DNA of 64,000 nt. Origin: Aeromonas popoffii (lineage in GTDB: Bacteria; Pseudomonadota; Gammaproteobacteria; Enterobacterales; Aeromonadaceae). Shown piece after piece: positions 8,441-17,964 of the stretch. A program made the translations under genes and the position numbers. The stretch spans positions 169,353 through 233,352 of the forward strand of contig NZ_CDBI01000079.1 in NCBI RefSeq assembly GCF_000820025.1. The letters are read 5' to 3'. The notes under the pieces are model-generated. The model was given only the letters and a program-made list of their open reading frames with translations, was not told the DNA's origin and did not search any database. Position 1 is the first letter of the stretch. Each line of letters begins with the position of its first letter.

Positions 8441-11400
8441 TGTGGCTCTCCGATATCTCTGTACGTCGCCCGCTGGTGGCCGTGGTAGTGAGTGCCCTGC
8501 TGACCGTGTTCGGTCTGGTGGCCTTCAGCAAGCTGACGGTGCGGGAGATGCCGGACGTGCAGACGCCGTCCGTCTCCATCTCCACCACCTATGAGGGGGC
8601 GGCGCCAGCCGTCATGGAGAGCCAGGTCACCAAGCCCATCGAGGATCAGCTCTCCGGCATCAGCGGCATCAAGAACATCAACTCGGTGACTCGCAAGGGG
8701 CGCTCCGTCATCACGGTGGAGTTCAAGCTCGGCTGGAACATGGTGGAGGGCACCTCGGATGTGCGTGACGCCATCTCCCGCGCCCGCCCCAGGCTGCCGG
8801 ATGGTGTGGATGAACCTATGGTCACCAAGGACAACGGCAACGGCGACGTGGCGATCTGGCTCAACTTCAGTAGCAGCCAGATGGATCGCACCGCCATGAC
8901 CGATTACGCCAACCGGGTGCTGGTCGATCCCCTGAGTCTGGCGGACGGGGTGAGCGAGGTGATGCTCTCCGGCGACCTGACCCAGGTGATGTATGTGCGG
9001 CTGCGGCCCGCCGACATGGCGGCCCGTGGTATCACGGTGACGGACGTGCAGGAGGCCCTCAAGCGGGAGAACATCGAACTGCCGGGCGGCGAGATCCGCA
9101 ACAACTCCATGACCATGTCGGTGCAGATCGCCCGTCTCTATCACACCGCAGATGATTTCCGCCAGTTGCAGATCCGCACCGCCGCCAACGGCCAAAGCAT
9201 CTACCTGGCGGATATCGCCGACGTGGAGGTGGGGGCCAAGAACGAAGACAGCGCCTATCAGCGCAACGGCCGCGAGAGCCTGGGGATAGGCATAGTGGCC
9301 CAGTCCACCGCCAACCCGCTGGCGGTAGCGCAGGGGATCGAGAGGAAGATCGTCGAGATGCAGCGCTTCCTGCCACAAGGGGCTGTGCTCGAGGTCGATT
9401 ACGACTCCACCATTTTCATCAAGCAGGCCATCGACGAGGTCTACATGACCCTGGCCATCTGTGCCGTGCTGGTGGTGGCGGTGCTATACCTGTTCCTCGG
9501 GCAGGGGCGCACCACCCTGATCCCGGCCATTACCGTGCCTGTGTCGCTCATCTCAGCCTTCATCGGCGCTTGGTATCTCGGCTTTTCCATCAACCTCATC
9601 ACCTTGCTGGCGCTGATCCTCGCCATCGGTCTGGTGGTGGATGACGCCATCGTGGTGGTGGAGAACATCCACCATCATCTGCAACGGGGCGAGCCACCGC
9701 TGCTTGCCGCCTGGCACGGCACCCGCGAGGTGGGCTTTGCGGTGATCGCCACCACCGCCGTGCTGGTGATGGTGTTCGTCCCCATCGCCTTTATGGATGG
9801 CATGGTGGGGCGGCTCTTTACCGAATTTGCCATATTACTCTCGCTCGCGGTGCTCTGCTCCTCGCTGGTGGCGCTCACTCTCACGCCCGCCATGGGCTCC
9901 TGGCTGATGCGCCCGCTCGATCGGCCGAACCGGCTGACCGCCGCCCTCGACCGAGGCCTTGGCTGGGTCGAACTGCACTACCGCGCATGGCTGGCGCAAG
10001 TGCTGCGCCACTCCCGCTGGGTGCCACTGGTGCTGCTGCTCTGTCTTGGCGGCATCGGCGCCCTGTTCAGCCTGCTGCCCAACAGCCTCACCCCCACCGA
10101 GGATCGCGGTGTGGTGTTCGTTTTCGTCAAGGGGGCTGAGGGAACCAGCATAGAGCGGATGAAGCGCAACATGCAGCAGGTGGAAGCCGCCATCATGCCG
10201 ATGCTGGGGGATGGCGTGGTGCAGGCCATGAGCTTCAGTACCCCCGCCTTTGGCCGTGGCGGCGACCAGACCGGCATGGTGATCATCCAGCTCTCCGACT
10301 GGGCCGAGCGTGATGTCACCGCCACCGAATTCTCCCGCTCGCTGGGCGCCAAACTGGTCGGCATTCCCGACGTGATGATCCGCACCTTCCAGCCCGGTTT
10401 CCGGGGGGGCTCCACCGCGCCGGTGCAGTTCGTGCTGCAGGGCAATGACTATGCCGAGCTGTATCAACAGGGGCTGGCGCTGCAGAAAGCGGCGCAGGCC
10501 AGCGGTCTGATGCTAACGCCAGATCTGGACTATGCCGAGAAGACCCCCGAGCTGCAGGTGACCATCAATCGCGACAGCGCCAGCCAGCTCGGCATTCCGG
10601 TCTCCACCGTTGCCAGCACCTTGCAGGCGATGCTGGGCGGGGTGAGCAAGACCACCTATGTGGACAGGGGGGAGGAGTATGACGTCTACCTGCGCGGCAA
10701 CCAGACCGAGTTCAACGGCGTCTCGGATCTCAGCCTCATCTACCTCAAGGCCGCCAGTGGCGAGATGGTGAGTCTCTCCACCCTGGCCACCGTCAAGCAG
10801 GTGGCGACGGCCAACCGCCTTAACCACTACCAGCGGCAGAAGGCGATCACCCTGACGGCGGATGTGCATCCTGATCACACTCTCGGCGAAGCCCTCAATT
10901 TTCTCGATGGCTGGGCCGACGCCAACTTGCCGAGCGGCATGACGGTGGATTATGCCGTTGAGTCCAAGGACTATCGCGATAACCAGGGCGAGATGGTGAT
11001 GATATTCGCGCTGGCCCTGCTGGTGGTCTATCTGGTGCTGGTGGCCCAGTTCGAGAGCATGCTGACCCCGGCGGTGGTGATGGTGACTGTGCCGCTTGGC
11101 ATCTTCGGCGGTCTGCTCGGTCTCTGGTTGACGGGGCAGGAGATGAGCATCTACAGCCAGATCGGCATGATCATGCTGATCGGCATGGTGACCAAGAACG
11201 GCATCCTCATCGTTGAGTTCATCAACCAGTTGCGCCAGCGTGGCGAAGGGTTCGAGGAGGCGATAATCAAAGGCTCGGTGCGCCGCCTGCGCCCTATCCT
11301 GATGACCTCGCTCACGGCCATTATCGGCGCGGTGCCACTGATGCTCTCCATGGGGGCGGGCTACGAGAGCCGGATGGCAGTGGGTACCGTGGTCTTCTTC

Positions 11401-11556
11401 GGCCTCTCCTTGGCGACGCTGGTGACCTTGCTGGTGGTGCCTGCCATCTATCATCTGCTGGCGCGTAAAGCCGGTATGACCGGCGCGCGGGATCAACAGG
11501 TAGACGAGGCGCTGGCCGCCAAGGGGGCAGGGGAGTCACCCCCCCCGGCGCCCTGA
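8440..11556 (+). CDS. RND multidrug efflux permease (HAE-1 type)
   Basis: The 1,038-residue protein begins with the RND N-terminus (ISVRRPLVAVVVSALL), has two large periplasmic loops and about 12 membrane segments, and carries the TM4 proton-relay pair in LVVDDAIVVVENI. The second half repeats the fold (GMVTKNGILIVEFINQ). This is an inner-membrane drug/proton antiporter of the AcrB superfamily, working as a trimer with the adaptor encoded just upstream by a one-base-overlapping gene. Its tail is short and basic/proline-rich. Substrate range cannot be predicted. Large antisense open frames here are shadows. Confidence 0.95.
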   Translation: MWLSDISVRRPLVAVVVSALLTVFGLVAFSKLTVREMPDVQTPSVSISTTYEGAAPAVMESQVTKPIEDQLSGISGIKNINSVTRKGRSVITVEFKLGWNMVEGTSDVRDAISRARPRLPDGVDEPMVTKDNGNGDVAIWLNFSSSQMDRTAMTDYANRVLVDPLSLADGVSEVMLSGDLTQVMYVRLRPADMAARGITVTDVQEALKRENIELPGGEIRNNSMTMSVQIARLYHTADDFRQLQIRTAANGQSIYLADIADVEVGAKNEDSAYQRNGRESLGIGIVAQSTANPLAVAQGIERKIVEMQRFLPQGAVLEVDYDSTIFIKQAIDEVYMTLAICAVLVVAVLYLFLGQGRTTLIPAITVPVSLISAFIGAWYLGFSINLITLLALILAIGLVVDDAIVVVENIHHHLQRGEPPLLAAWHGTREVGFAVIATTAVLVMVFVPIAFMDGMVGRLFTEFAILLSLAVLCSSLVALTLTPAMGSWLMRPLDRPNRLTAALDRGLGWVELHYRAWLAQVLRHSRWVPLVLLLCLGGIGALFSLLPNSLTPTEDRGVVFVFVKGAEGTSIERMKRNMQQVEAAIMPMLGDGVVQAMSFSTPAFGRGGDQTGMVIIQLSDWAERDVTATEFSRSLGAKLVGIPDVMIRTFQPGFRGGSTAPVQFVLQGNDYAELYQQGLALQKAAQASGLMLTPDLDYAEKTPELQVTINRDSASQLGIPVSTVASTLQAMLGGVSKTTYVDRGEEYDVYLRGNQTEFNGVSDLSLIYLKAASGEMVSLSTLATVKQVATANRLNHYQRQKAITLTADVHPDHTLGEALNFLDGWADANLPSGMTVDYAVESKDYRDNQGEMVMIFALALLVVYLVLVAQFESMLTPAVVMVTVPLGIFGGLLGLWLTGQEMSIYSQIGMIMLIGMVTKNGILIVEFINQLRQRGEGFEEAIIKGSVRRLRPILMTSLTAIIGAVPLMLSMGAGYESRMAVGTVVFFGLSLATLVTLLVVPAIYHLLARKAGMTGARDQQVDEALAAKGAGESPPPAP

Positions 11557-11595
11557 CTTGAATCCAACAGGGGCCAGTTGCTACCCACCATCATC

Positions 11596-11620
11596 ACAAG
11601 GGCGCCTGCGGGCGCCCTTG
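11596..11620 (+). terminator. Hairpin after the RND operon
   Basis: CAAGGGCGCC / GGGCGCCCTTG forms a GC-rich stem with a three-base loop about 40 bases past the permease stop. The following T-run is poor, so termination strength is uncertain. Confidence 0.6.
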
Positions 11621-11730
11621 CTATTGCCAGTGGCCGCGCTATTCCGTGGGATCTATAGGGGCAAAAAGCCATCGCCCCCGCTTCGCTCTGCCGGTATAAT
11701 GCGCGACCCGAATTGTTCCAGGTGTTCAAA

Positions 11731-14079
11731 ATGCAGCCGGTTACCCACCTTTTCTCCTATCCCCGCTACTGGGCCGAGTGCTACGGCACAGCGCCTTTCC
11801 TGCCCATGTCCCGTGCGGAGATGGACAAGCTCGGCTGGGACAGCTGTGACATAGTCCTGGTGACCGGTGACGCCTATGTGGATCACCCGAGTTTCGGCAT
11901 GGCGGTGATTGGCCGCATGCTGGAATCCCAGGGTTTTCGGGTCGGCATCATCGCCCAGCCGGACTGGTCATCGAAGGATGACTTTATGCGCCTGGGCAAG
12001 CCGAACCTCTTCTACGGGGTGACGGCGGGCAACATGGACTCCATGATCAACCGCTATACCTCCGACAAGAAGCTGCGCCACGACGACGCCTACACCCCGG
12101 GAGACATAGGCGGCAAGCGGCCCGACCGCGCCACCCTGGTCTATACCCAGCGCTGTAAAGAAGCCTTCAAGGAAGTGCCGGTGGTCATCGGTGGCATAGA
12201 GGCGTCCCTGCGCCGCATCGCCCACTACGACTACTGGTCCGAGACCATCCGCCGCTCCATCCTGCTCGATGCCAAGGCCGACATCCTCATTTATGGCAAC
12301 GCCGAGCGGCCGCTCATCGAAGTGGCACACCGCATCGCCAATGGCGAGACCATCGACACCATGCAGGACATTCGCGGCACCGCGGTGATCCGCAAGGAGC
12401 CGCTGCCCGAGTGGCGCGGGGTGGATTCGAGCAAGCTGGATCAGATCGGCCGCATCGACCCCATCATGAACCCCTATATGGAAGGGGCGCCCTGCTCGGA
12501 TGACGAAGGCACGGCGCCGGTGGAGCAAGAAGCCAAGCCGGTATTGGTGCAGCCACCCAAGCAGAAGCCGTGGGAAAAAACCTATGTGAAGCTGCCGGCG
12601 TTCGAACGGGTGAAGGAAGACAAGGTGCTCTACGCCCATGCGTCGCGCATCCTGCACCACGAGACCAACCCGGGCTGCGCCCGTGCGCTCTCCCAGGCCC
12701 ACGGTGATCGCATCGTCTGGGTCAATCCGCCCGCCTTCCCGCTGGAAACCGACGAGATGGACGGCGTGTTCGGCCTGCCCTATCAGCGGGTGCCGCACCC
12801 GGCTTATGGCAAGGAGAAGATCCCGGCCTACGAGATGATCAAGACCTCGGTCAACATCATGCGTGGCTGCTTCGGCGGCTGCTCCTTCTGCTCCATCACA
12901 GAGCACGAGGGGCGCATCATCCAGAGCCGCTCGGAAGAGTCGATCATCAAAGAGATCGAAGAGATCCGCGACAAGGTGCCGGGCTTTACCGGCGTCATCT
13001 CGGATCTGGGCGGCCCCACTGCCAACATGTACAAGCTGCGCTGCAAGAGCCCCAGGGCCGAGCAGACCTGTCGCCGTGCCTCCTGCGTCTGGCCGACCAT
13101 CTGCCCGCACATGGATACCGACCATACCCCGACCATCAGCCTCTATCGCAAGGCGCGGGATGTGAAGGGCATCAAGAAAATCCTGATCGCCTCCGGGGTG
13201 CGTTACGACATAGCGGTGGAAGATCCCCGCTACATCCGCGAGCTGGCCAAGCACCACGTCGGCGGCTACCTGAAAATTGCCCCCGAGCACACCGAGGAGG
13301 GCCCGCTCTCCAAGATGATGAAGCCGGGCATGGGCAGCTACTACAGCTTCAAGGAGCTGTTCGACAAGTATTCCAAAGAGGCGGGCAAGCAGCAGTACCT
13401 GATCCCCTACTTCATCTCGGCCCACCCGGGCACCACGGATGAAGACATGGTGAACATGGCGCTCTGGGTCAAGACCAACAGCTTCAAGCTCGATCAGGTG
13501 CAGAACTTCTACCCGTCGCCGCTCGCCAACGCCACCACCATGTATTACACCGAGAAAAACCCGTTAAACAAGGTGAGCCGCCAGGGCGGGGACGTGTTCG
13601 TGGTCAAGGGCGAGCGTCGCCGCCGCTTGCACAAGGCGCTGCTGCGTTATCACGATCCGGCCGGCTGGCCGATGATCCGCGAAGCCCTGCTGGAAATGGG
13701 CAAGGGCCACCTGATCGGCAACGGTCCCAACTGCCTGGTGCCGCCGGAAGGCCGTGGCGAAGCCAAGGCCGAGCGCAGTCGCAGCAAGGGGCTGAAACCG
13801 GCCCTGACGCGCCATAGCAACATCACTCACCAGCGTGGTAATGGGGCGGGCAACAAGGCGGCTGGCGGCAAGCCGGTGGGTTCCCAGTTGCAGAAAGGCG
13901 CGGGTAACGGCAAGCCTGCTGCCCAAAGCGCAGGTCAGGGTAAACCGGTTGGCAAACCCGCCCATAATAAAGGCAAGGCTCCGACCCGCGCGGGCTCCGC
14001 CAAGCCGGGTGCCAAACCCGCGTCTCAAGGCGGCAAACCTGCGGCGAAAGGGAATGGTGCCAAGCGACCGGCTCGGTAA
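11731..14079 (+). CDS. ygiQ: YgiQ-family radical SAM protein
   Basis: The 782-residue product has the YgiQ N-terminal domain ([30 protein letters not shown]), then a radical SAM core with the 4Fe-4S triad CX3CX2C in [10 protein letters not shown]. The YgiQ C-terminal region follows. The reaction catalysed by the family is not established to my knowledge. ATG 11731 is chosen over TTG 11713 because AGGTG sits six bases before it. The last 90 residues or so are a low-complexity Lys/Gly/Pro/Ala tail ([17 protein letters not shown] repeats), probably disordered and possibly RNA-binding. Its terminator marks the end of the GC-rich backbone here. Confidence 0.93.
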   Translation: MQPVTHLFSYPRYWAECYGTAPFLPMSRAEMDKLGWDSCDIVLVTGDAYVDHPSFGMAVIGRMLESQGFRVGIIAQPDWSSKDDFMRLGKPNLFYGVTAGNMDSMINRYTSDKKLRHDDAYTPGDIGGKRPDRATLVYTQRCKEAFKEVPVVIGGIEASLRRIAHYDYWSETIRRSILLDAKADILIYGNAERPLIEVAHRIANGETIDTMQDIRGTAVIRKEPLPEWRGVDSSKLDQIGRIDPIMNPYMEGAPCSDDEGTAPVEQEAKPVLVQPPKQKPWEKTYVKLPAFERVKEDKVLYAHASRILHHETNPGCARALSQAHGDRIVWVNPPAFPLETDEMDGVFGLPYQRVPHPAYGKEKIPAYEMIKTSVNIMRGCFGGCSFCSITEHEGRIIQSRSEESIIKEIEEIRDKVPGFTGVISDLGGPTANMYKLRCKSPRAEQTCRRASCVWPTICPHMDTDHTPTISLYRKARDVKGIKKILIASGVRYDIAVEDPRYIRELAKHHVGGYLKIAPEHTEEGPLSKMMKPGMGSYYSFKELFDKYSKEAGKQQYLIPYFISAHPGTTDEDMVNMALWVKTNSFKLDQVQNFYPSPLANATTMYYTEKNPLNKVSRQGGDVFVVKGERRRRLHKALLRYHDPAGWPMIREALLEMGKGHLIGNGPNCLVPPEGRGEAKAERSRSKGLKPALTRHSNITHQRGNGAGNKAAGGKPVGSQLQKGAGNGKPAAQSAGQGKPVGKPAHNKGKAPTRAGSAKPGAKPASQGGKPAAKGNGAKRPAR

Positions 14080-14106
14080 TATTCCTGATTGGGAAAACGA
14101 TAGAAA

Positions 14107-14138
14107 ATAAAAAGGCGACCGGATGGTCGCCTTTTTAT
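14107..14138 (+). terminator. Terminator after ygiQ
   Basis: AAAAAGGCGACC / GGTCGCCTTTTT pairs around a GGAT loop and ends in a T-run. Confidence 0.87.
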
Positions 14139-14174
14139 TTAAAGTAATCGTACCTGTAAATTTATTAACAATGT

Positions 14175-14687
14175 TTACTCACAAGGGTTTTCATCACTTA
14201 TTTTTGTAACGACGAGGTCTGAGTAAACAGATGAGTTAGATTTTCCTGAGACAGCATGTAATTCTATGCCCGTGGCTTGTGTCCCAACTTTGATCTTATC
14301 TAGGGTTATATTTTTAAACGCTATATCAAGGCTTTTTCCAACATGTATTTTAACTCTTTCTGGTGAATGCATGTTATCCATGGCAGTTCTGTATTCCTTA
14401 TTTAAATAACCTTTATTCAAAGCATTGCCACATACATATGTAGCCTCATAGTGTCGCTCTTTTTCGAACTGTTGTAGGTATCGAATTTTACCATTAGATA
14501 ACAACCATCCATTCTTATCTTTATTTATTTCTATGACATAGTGTGCTCGGCCAGCAGCATATTTTTGATGAAATGATTTCTCTGGGGTTTTATCAACAAT
14601 CGTGGTAACACCACCTTCCAATTCTATATATTTTGCTGCAGAGGCAGGCAGAGTAATTGCTAAAAATATTAATGAAACGAAACGCAT
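14175..14687 (-). CDS. Small exported protein of unknown function
   Basis: I do not recognise this 170-residue protein. It starts with a clear signal peptide (MRFVSLIFLAITLPASA), and the mature part is Lys/Asn-rich with cysteines at YVCGN and near the C-terminus, so a disulfide in the periplasm or outside is possible. The ATG at 14687 has AAGGAG seven bases upstream; the longer frame to 14747 would read through a REP-like repeat and is rejected. The gene is markedly AT-rich compared with the backbone and lies first in the accessory block behind ygiQ. Confidence 0.75.
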   Translation of the reverse strand: MRFVSLIFLAITLPASAAKYIELEGGVTTIVDKTPEKSFHQKYAAGRAHYVIEINKDKNGWLLSNGKIRYLQQFEKERHYEATYVCGNALNKGYLNKEYRTAMDNMHSPERVKIHVGKSLDIAFKNITLDKIKVGTQATGIELHAVSGKSNSSVYSDLVVTKISDENPCE

Positions 14688-14715
14688 TATAAATCTCCTT
14701 AAAAAATGCTGGTAG

Positions 14716-14739
14716 CAGAAATCTGGGACACCCACCTTT
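14716..14739 (+). repeat. REP-like repeat, copy 1
   Basis: The core AAATCTGGGACACCCACCTT is shared with two tandem copies in front of the RAYT transposase gene (16618-16670) and an imperfect inverted copy behind it (17853-17877). This copy lies just upstream of the small exported protein gene. Confidence 0.75.
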
Positions 14740-14971
14740 CTGATCATGGATAAATCCTATAGGTCTATTAAAACTTAACGTATTAATAACCGCTGTCACA
14801 CCTCACTTACATGAGAGATGGCTAGCCTCTTATGTTGGGATAATAGTTGTATGTTGATGCTGAACGAAATTAAGTACAATGTTTACCGCAATAACTAATC
14901 TTTATTGGCAGTGTTACAGCTCTCAATATTTAATCTGTTCAGGTGCGTAGGGATTTCTATATGATGCTGAG

Positions 14972-15796
14972 TTACAATAATTCAGCTTTGCCATCGATAA
15001 GCACTAACCGCTTACCATCTTCACGCGGGCTGATCAAGGGTAGTGTGTTCTTGCCTGACTTATAAACACCGTCCTTCATATAAAAATAGACATCTGGGGC
15101 ATCATCTTTTTGGATCAAATCCGACTCATTTCTGGTTAAAAAAACTCCATATCTGCCAGGCTTGAGATTGAGGATTTTTCCAAATTCTTCTCCCGTCGCA
15201 GGGCGGGCTGCAGTGATATAAATAGTGGAGTAGCTCACGCCTGGCAGCGTACATTCGTGGGTATACTGGTAAGGTTTGTTCTCCACACAAGTGATTTTAT
15301 TGATATCAATCATTCCCAGTCTTAGCTTAATCTTGGGCGTGTCATCGGGCTCAACAGGTCTGACTTTGAAATTATTGATAATGAAGCGTTCGATTACGCG
15401 ACTCTGATTATATGTCTCACCATTTTCAAGCTTTGCAGTCCACACTTCAGATGGCTTTAGTGGATAGCCTTCCGTCAGTCCTCCAATAAACCCAGCACCC
15501 AACCCTAGTGCCCCCCCTGCAAGGGCGCTCCCAAGATCTGACGTTAGATTCATTGCATATGAAGTCGAGTTAACCATCATATCGATAGATTTGTCATATG
15601 TATGATCGCTTAGGACCCATGGGTAGCCTGCATATGCACCGACGTTCCAAGCAAAGCTTTTGGTCTTGTCATCTTGATAATAACTTCCAAGTGCTTCTGG
15701 GCTTCGGATATTGTCGTATATTTTGAATGCACTACAACCGCTTACCCCGAACAATGATATAGAAATAATCAAGCTTGCTTTAATTATACTTTTCAT
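14972..15796 (-). CDS. Putative lipoprotein, 274 aa
   Basis: The protein starts with a lipoprotein signal (MKSIIKASLIISISLFGVSGC) with a lipobox cysteine at residue 21. A short Gly/Ala-rich hydrophobic stretch (SALAGGALGLGAGFIGGL, about 91-108) may insert in a membrane. The rest is a soluble domain with two further cysteines (ITCVENKPYQYTHEC). I do not recognise the family. Base composition is AT-rich like its neighbours. No partner gene is obvious; it is probably monocistronic with a short AT-rich promoter region to its right. Confidence 0.75.
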   Translation of the reverse strand: MKSIIKASLIISISLFGVSGCSAFKIYDNIRSPEALGSYYQDDKTKSFAWNVGAYAGYPWVLSDHTYDKSIDMMVNSTSYAMNLTSDLGSALAGGALGLGAGFIGGLTEGYPLKPSEVWTAKLENGETYNQSRVIERFIINNFKVRPVEPDDTPKIKLRLGMIDINKITCVENKPYQYTHECTLPGVSYSTIYITAARPATGEEFGKILNLKPGRYGVFLTRNESDLIQKDDAPDVYFYMKDGVYKSGKNTLPLISPREDGKRLVLIDGKAELL

Positions 15797-15981
15797 AATG
15801 TATGTGTGTATCTAAGGTTAGTCAGTTTTTACTAGTTTATAAGTGTGTTGATGTATAATATTTCCCCACTCATTGAACGATGGTATTATCATGTAATTAA
15901 TACTATCGTTCTGATAACGAAAATAATTTCGCATGAGTGATAGCATAGCTTTGCTATGGTTTAAAAAGGTGAGCGTTAAAT

Positions 15982-16290
15982 TTATTTAGCCGGTTTTTTT
16001 TGCTCTATGATTTGGAGTGGTGCATAGATGCAAGATACACCACCATTTGTCAGTGCGATACTGAATCGATGATCGCAATTAACGGCAGAAAAAATGACAG
16101 GTAACTGTTCATTACCAAATGAATCTGGTAGGAAAACAACCTTCTGACCTGGCTTGCAAGATGCAGCGGTTACATCTTTCTGCCATTTATTTACTTCACA
16201 TAAATCTTCTTGGTCTATCACTGGATATATTTGATCGCAGCCAAACAAATTAGTTATAGCAATGGTTAAGATAGACAGTTTTTTAATCAT
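15982..16290 (-). CDS. Small putative lipoprotein, 102 aa
   Basis: The ATG at 16290 is used because GGCGGA sits a few bases before it; an upstream TTG overlaps that box. The N-terminus MIKKLSILTIAITNLFGC is a lipoprotein signal with lipobox LFGC. The mature part holds four more cysteines (DLCEV, ASCKP, VNCDH, VSCIY), suggesting two disulfides in the periplasm. Family unknown. AT-rich like the other genes of this block. Confidence 0.68.
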   Translation of the reverse strand: MIKKLSILTIAITNLFGCDQIYPVIDQEDLCEVNKWQKDVTAASCKPGQKVVFLPDSFGNEQLPVIFSAVNCDHRFSIALTNGGVSCIYAPLQIIEQKKPAK

Positions 16291-16302
16291 AATATCCGCC
16301 AA

Positions 16303-16617
16303 TAAAATTAACTATATAAGGTTATAGACTTAGCTACTGTGGCTCCTTTTGGGAGAGCGCTCTTTCAGTTCTTACGTGTTTTGTTGGGTTGGCCAAAAAC
16401 ACACGCTACCGCCCGTGGATTACAGCTTCCAATATGCTCCATTGACCAACTAGGACTGTAACCTATCGCGACTGGGGTGGATTCGTGTGGGTATGGTAAT
16501 CCAAGTGAAGCTACATTGGCGAGTGAAAAATGGCGTAACCACCAGAAATTCATCATTTTTTGCGCGGTATCACCAAACTGAAATCTGGGAGAGATCGGGA
16601 GATCTGGAGGGAAGGGA
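16303..16617. other. Non-coding stretch upstream of the RAYT gene
   Basis: I see no gene here. A partial echo of the REP-like core (GAAATCTGGGA) occurs at 16580-16590 just before the two full tandem copies, as if the repeat unit had been copied several times and decayed. Confidence 0.4.
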
Positions 16618-16670
16618 GGAAATCTGGGACACCCACCTTTTTGGAGGAAATCTGGGACACCCACCTTTTT
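16618..16670 (+). repeat. Tandem REP-like repeats in front of the RAYT gene
   Basis: Two identical 25-base units (GGAAATCTGGGACACCCACC followed by TTTTT) lie 28 bases apart, at 16618-16642 and 16646-16670, about 55 bases before the transposase start. REP sequences next to a RAYT gene are its expected substrates. Confidence 0.82.
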
Positions 16671-16724
16671 GACAGTGGCGTAGTACTGTTCTTGACTTGA
16701 GAAGTCGCAGTCGAGGGATGCGCC

Positions 16725-17675
16725 ATGACCATTGCCCGTTCACGCCAAATCAGCTTGCAGGATACGCCTTACTACCACGTGGTGAGCCGCTGTGTGCGGC
16801 GAGCCTTTCTGTGTGGTGAGGATGCCCATTCTGGCCAGAGTTACGAACATCGGCGCCAGTGGGTGGTCGACAAGTTGGGGCAACTGTCACGGCTGTTTGC
16901 TATCGGTGTTTGTGCCTATGCGGTGATGAGCAATCACTATCATCTTGTGCTCAAGGTGGAGCCCGATACGGCGGCCAACTGGAGTGAACGGGAGGTGGCT
17001 GAGCGCTGGGCGGCTCTTTTCCAGTGGCCGCTGTTGGTACGACGCTGGTATCAGGGGGAGACGCTGATCGAGCCTGAACTGGCGGTCGTGCAGCAATTGC
17101 TTGCCCAATGGCGGGAGCGGCTTCACTCCATCAGCTGGTTTATTCGTCTACTCAATGAAAATTTGGCCCGTCAGGCCAATCAGGAAGATGGCTGCAAGGG
17201 CCATTTCTGGGAGGGTCGCTTCAAGAGTCAGGCTTTGCTCACCGAATCAGCCTTGCTGGCCTGTATGGCGTATGTTGACCTCAATCCGATACGAGCTGCG
17301 TTGACCGACCGGCCAGAGCAGAGCGACTACACCAGTATCAAACAGCGCCTTGAGGAACCTGCTACTCCTGAGGTTTTGCTACCACTTTTGCTGCCGTTTG
17401 CTAGCCAGGGGAAGCCTGAAGAGTTGCCCTATGCCTTCACCGATTACCTGATGCTGGTTGATTGGACGGGTCGTGCTATTCGGCCCGACAAGCGGGGTCA
17501 TATTCCGGCCCGTCTTGGACCCATCCTGGAACGGCTGGGTCTTGATGGCGCCCGCTGGTTGAAACAGGTGACGCTGTTTAGGCGACAAGGGATCAGAGTG
17601 GTGGGAGACAGAGATCATTGCCAGCAGTTTGCCCGCCACTGTGGCCAGCGGCGATGCCATCAACCACAGCTCTGA
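16725..17675 (+). CDS. REP-associated tyrosine transposase (RAYT, Y1/IS200-like)
   Basis: The 316-residue protein has the HUH/Y1 nuclease features: PYYHVVSRCVRRAFL near the N-terminus, the metal-binding HxH motif in MSNHYHLVL (about residues 66-74) and the RAYT hallmark GHFWEGRFKSQ ... YVDLNPIRA. The second half is a basic extension typical of the long RAYT group. These single-strand DNA nucleases act on REP hairpins and are domesticated relatives of IS200/IS605 transposases. ATG 16725 follows AGGGATG. It is flanked by matching repeats in opposite orientation. GC content is higher than the surrounding block. Confidence 0.92.
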   Translation: MTIARSRQISLQDTPYYHVVSRCVRRAFLCGEDAHSGQSYEHRRQWVVDKLGQLSRLFAIGVCAYAVMSNHYHLVLKVEPDTAANWSEREVAERWAALFQWPLLVRRWYQGETLIEPELAVVQQLLAQWRERLHSISWFIRLLNENLARQANQEDGCKGHFWEGRFKSQALLTESALLACMAYVDLNPIRAALTDRPEQSDYTSIKQRLEEPATPEVLLPLLLPFASQGKPEELPYAFTDYLMLVDWTGRAIRPDKRGHIPARLGPILERLGLDGARWLKQVTLFRRQGIRVVGDRDHCQQFARHCGQRRCHQPQL

Positions 17676-17852
17676 TTGATTTGCGTCCACCCTCTCGATA
17701 GCTCCGGGTATTGCACATAGTTCAGTGGATGGCTGTGCAGGGGCTGTTGCTTTCTAAACCTGAAAATCTCTCCCACTAGCCGACTTTTGCAGGTATCAGT
17801 TCGAATGCATTCACCCTTATTGTGCCTGCAAGCAGCCTGATAGTGGCTTGCA

Positions 17853-17877
17853 CCAAAAGGTGAGTGTCCAAATTTCC
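17853..17877 (-). repeat. Inverted, imperfect REP-like repeat behind the RAYT gene
   Basis: Read on the minus strand this is GGAAATTTGGACACTCACCT followed by TTTGG, matching the upstream units with a few substitutions and one missing base. Together with 16618-16670 it frames the transposase gene as an inverted pair. Confidence 0.65.
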
Positions 17878-17964
17878 TTTCGCAAATTTCCTTTCTAATT
17901 AGTGACGATTTATCGTCCCACTGTGGCACAAAAGATGGGAGGCGACCATTCCATTAACAAAGCT

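Noticed and set aside
8263..11496. Long minus-strand open frames opposite the RND permease
   Set aside because: They are shadows of the high-GC permease gene, with unnatural His/Gln/Asp/Gly-rich composition.
11968..13425. Long minus-strand open frame (485 codons) opposite ygiQ
   Set aside because: It is a GC-rich antisense shadow rich in His/Gly/Arg/Asp with no ribosome site or family motif; ygiQ is well supported on the other strand.
13780..14070. Repeat-like pattern resembling a short tandem array
   Set aside because: It is the low-complexity coding tail of YgiQ, not a CRISPR or a DNA-level tandem repeat. No CRISPR array was seen in the window.
14593..14799. Longer frames for the small exported protein starting in the REP-like repeat
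   Set aside because: The ATG at 14687 has a strong ribosome site and begins the signal peptide; the extension translates repeat DNA.
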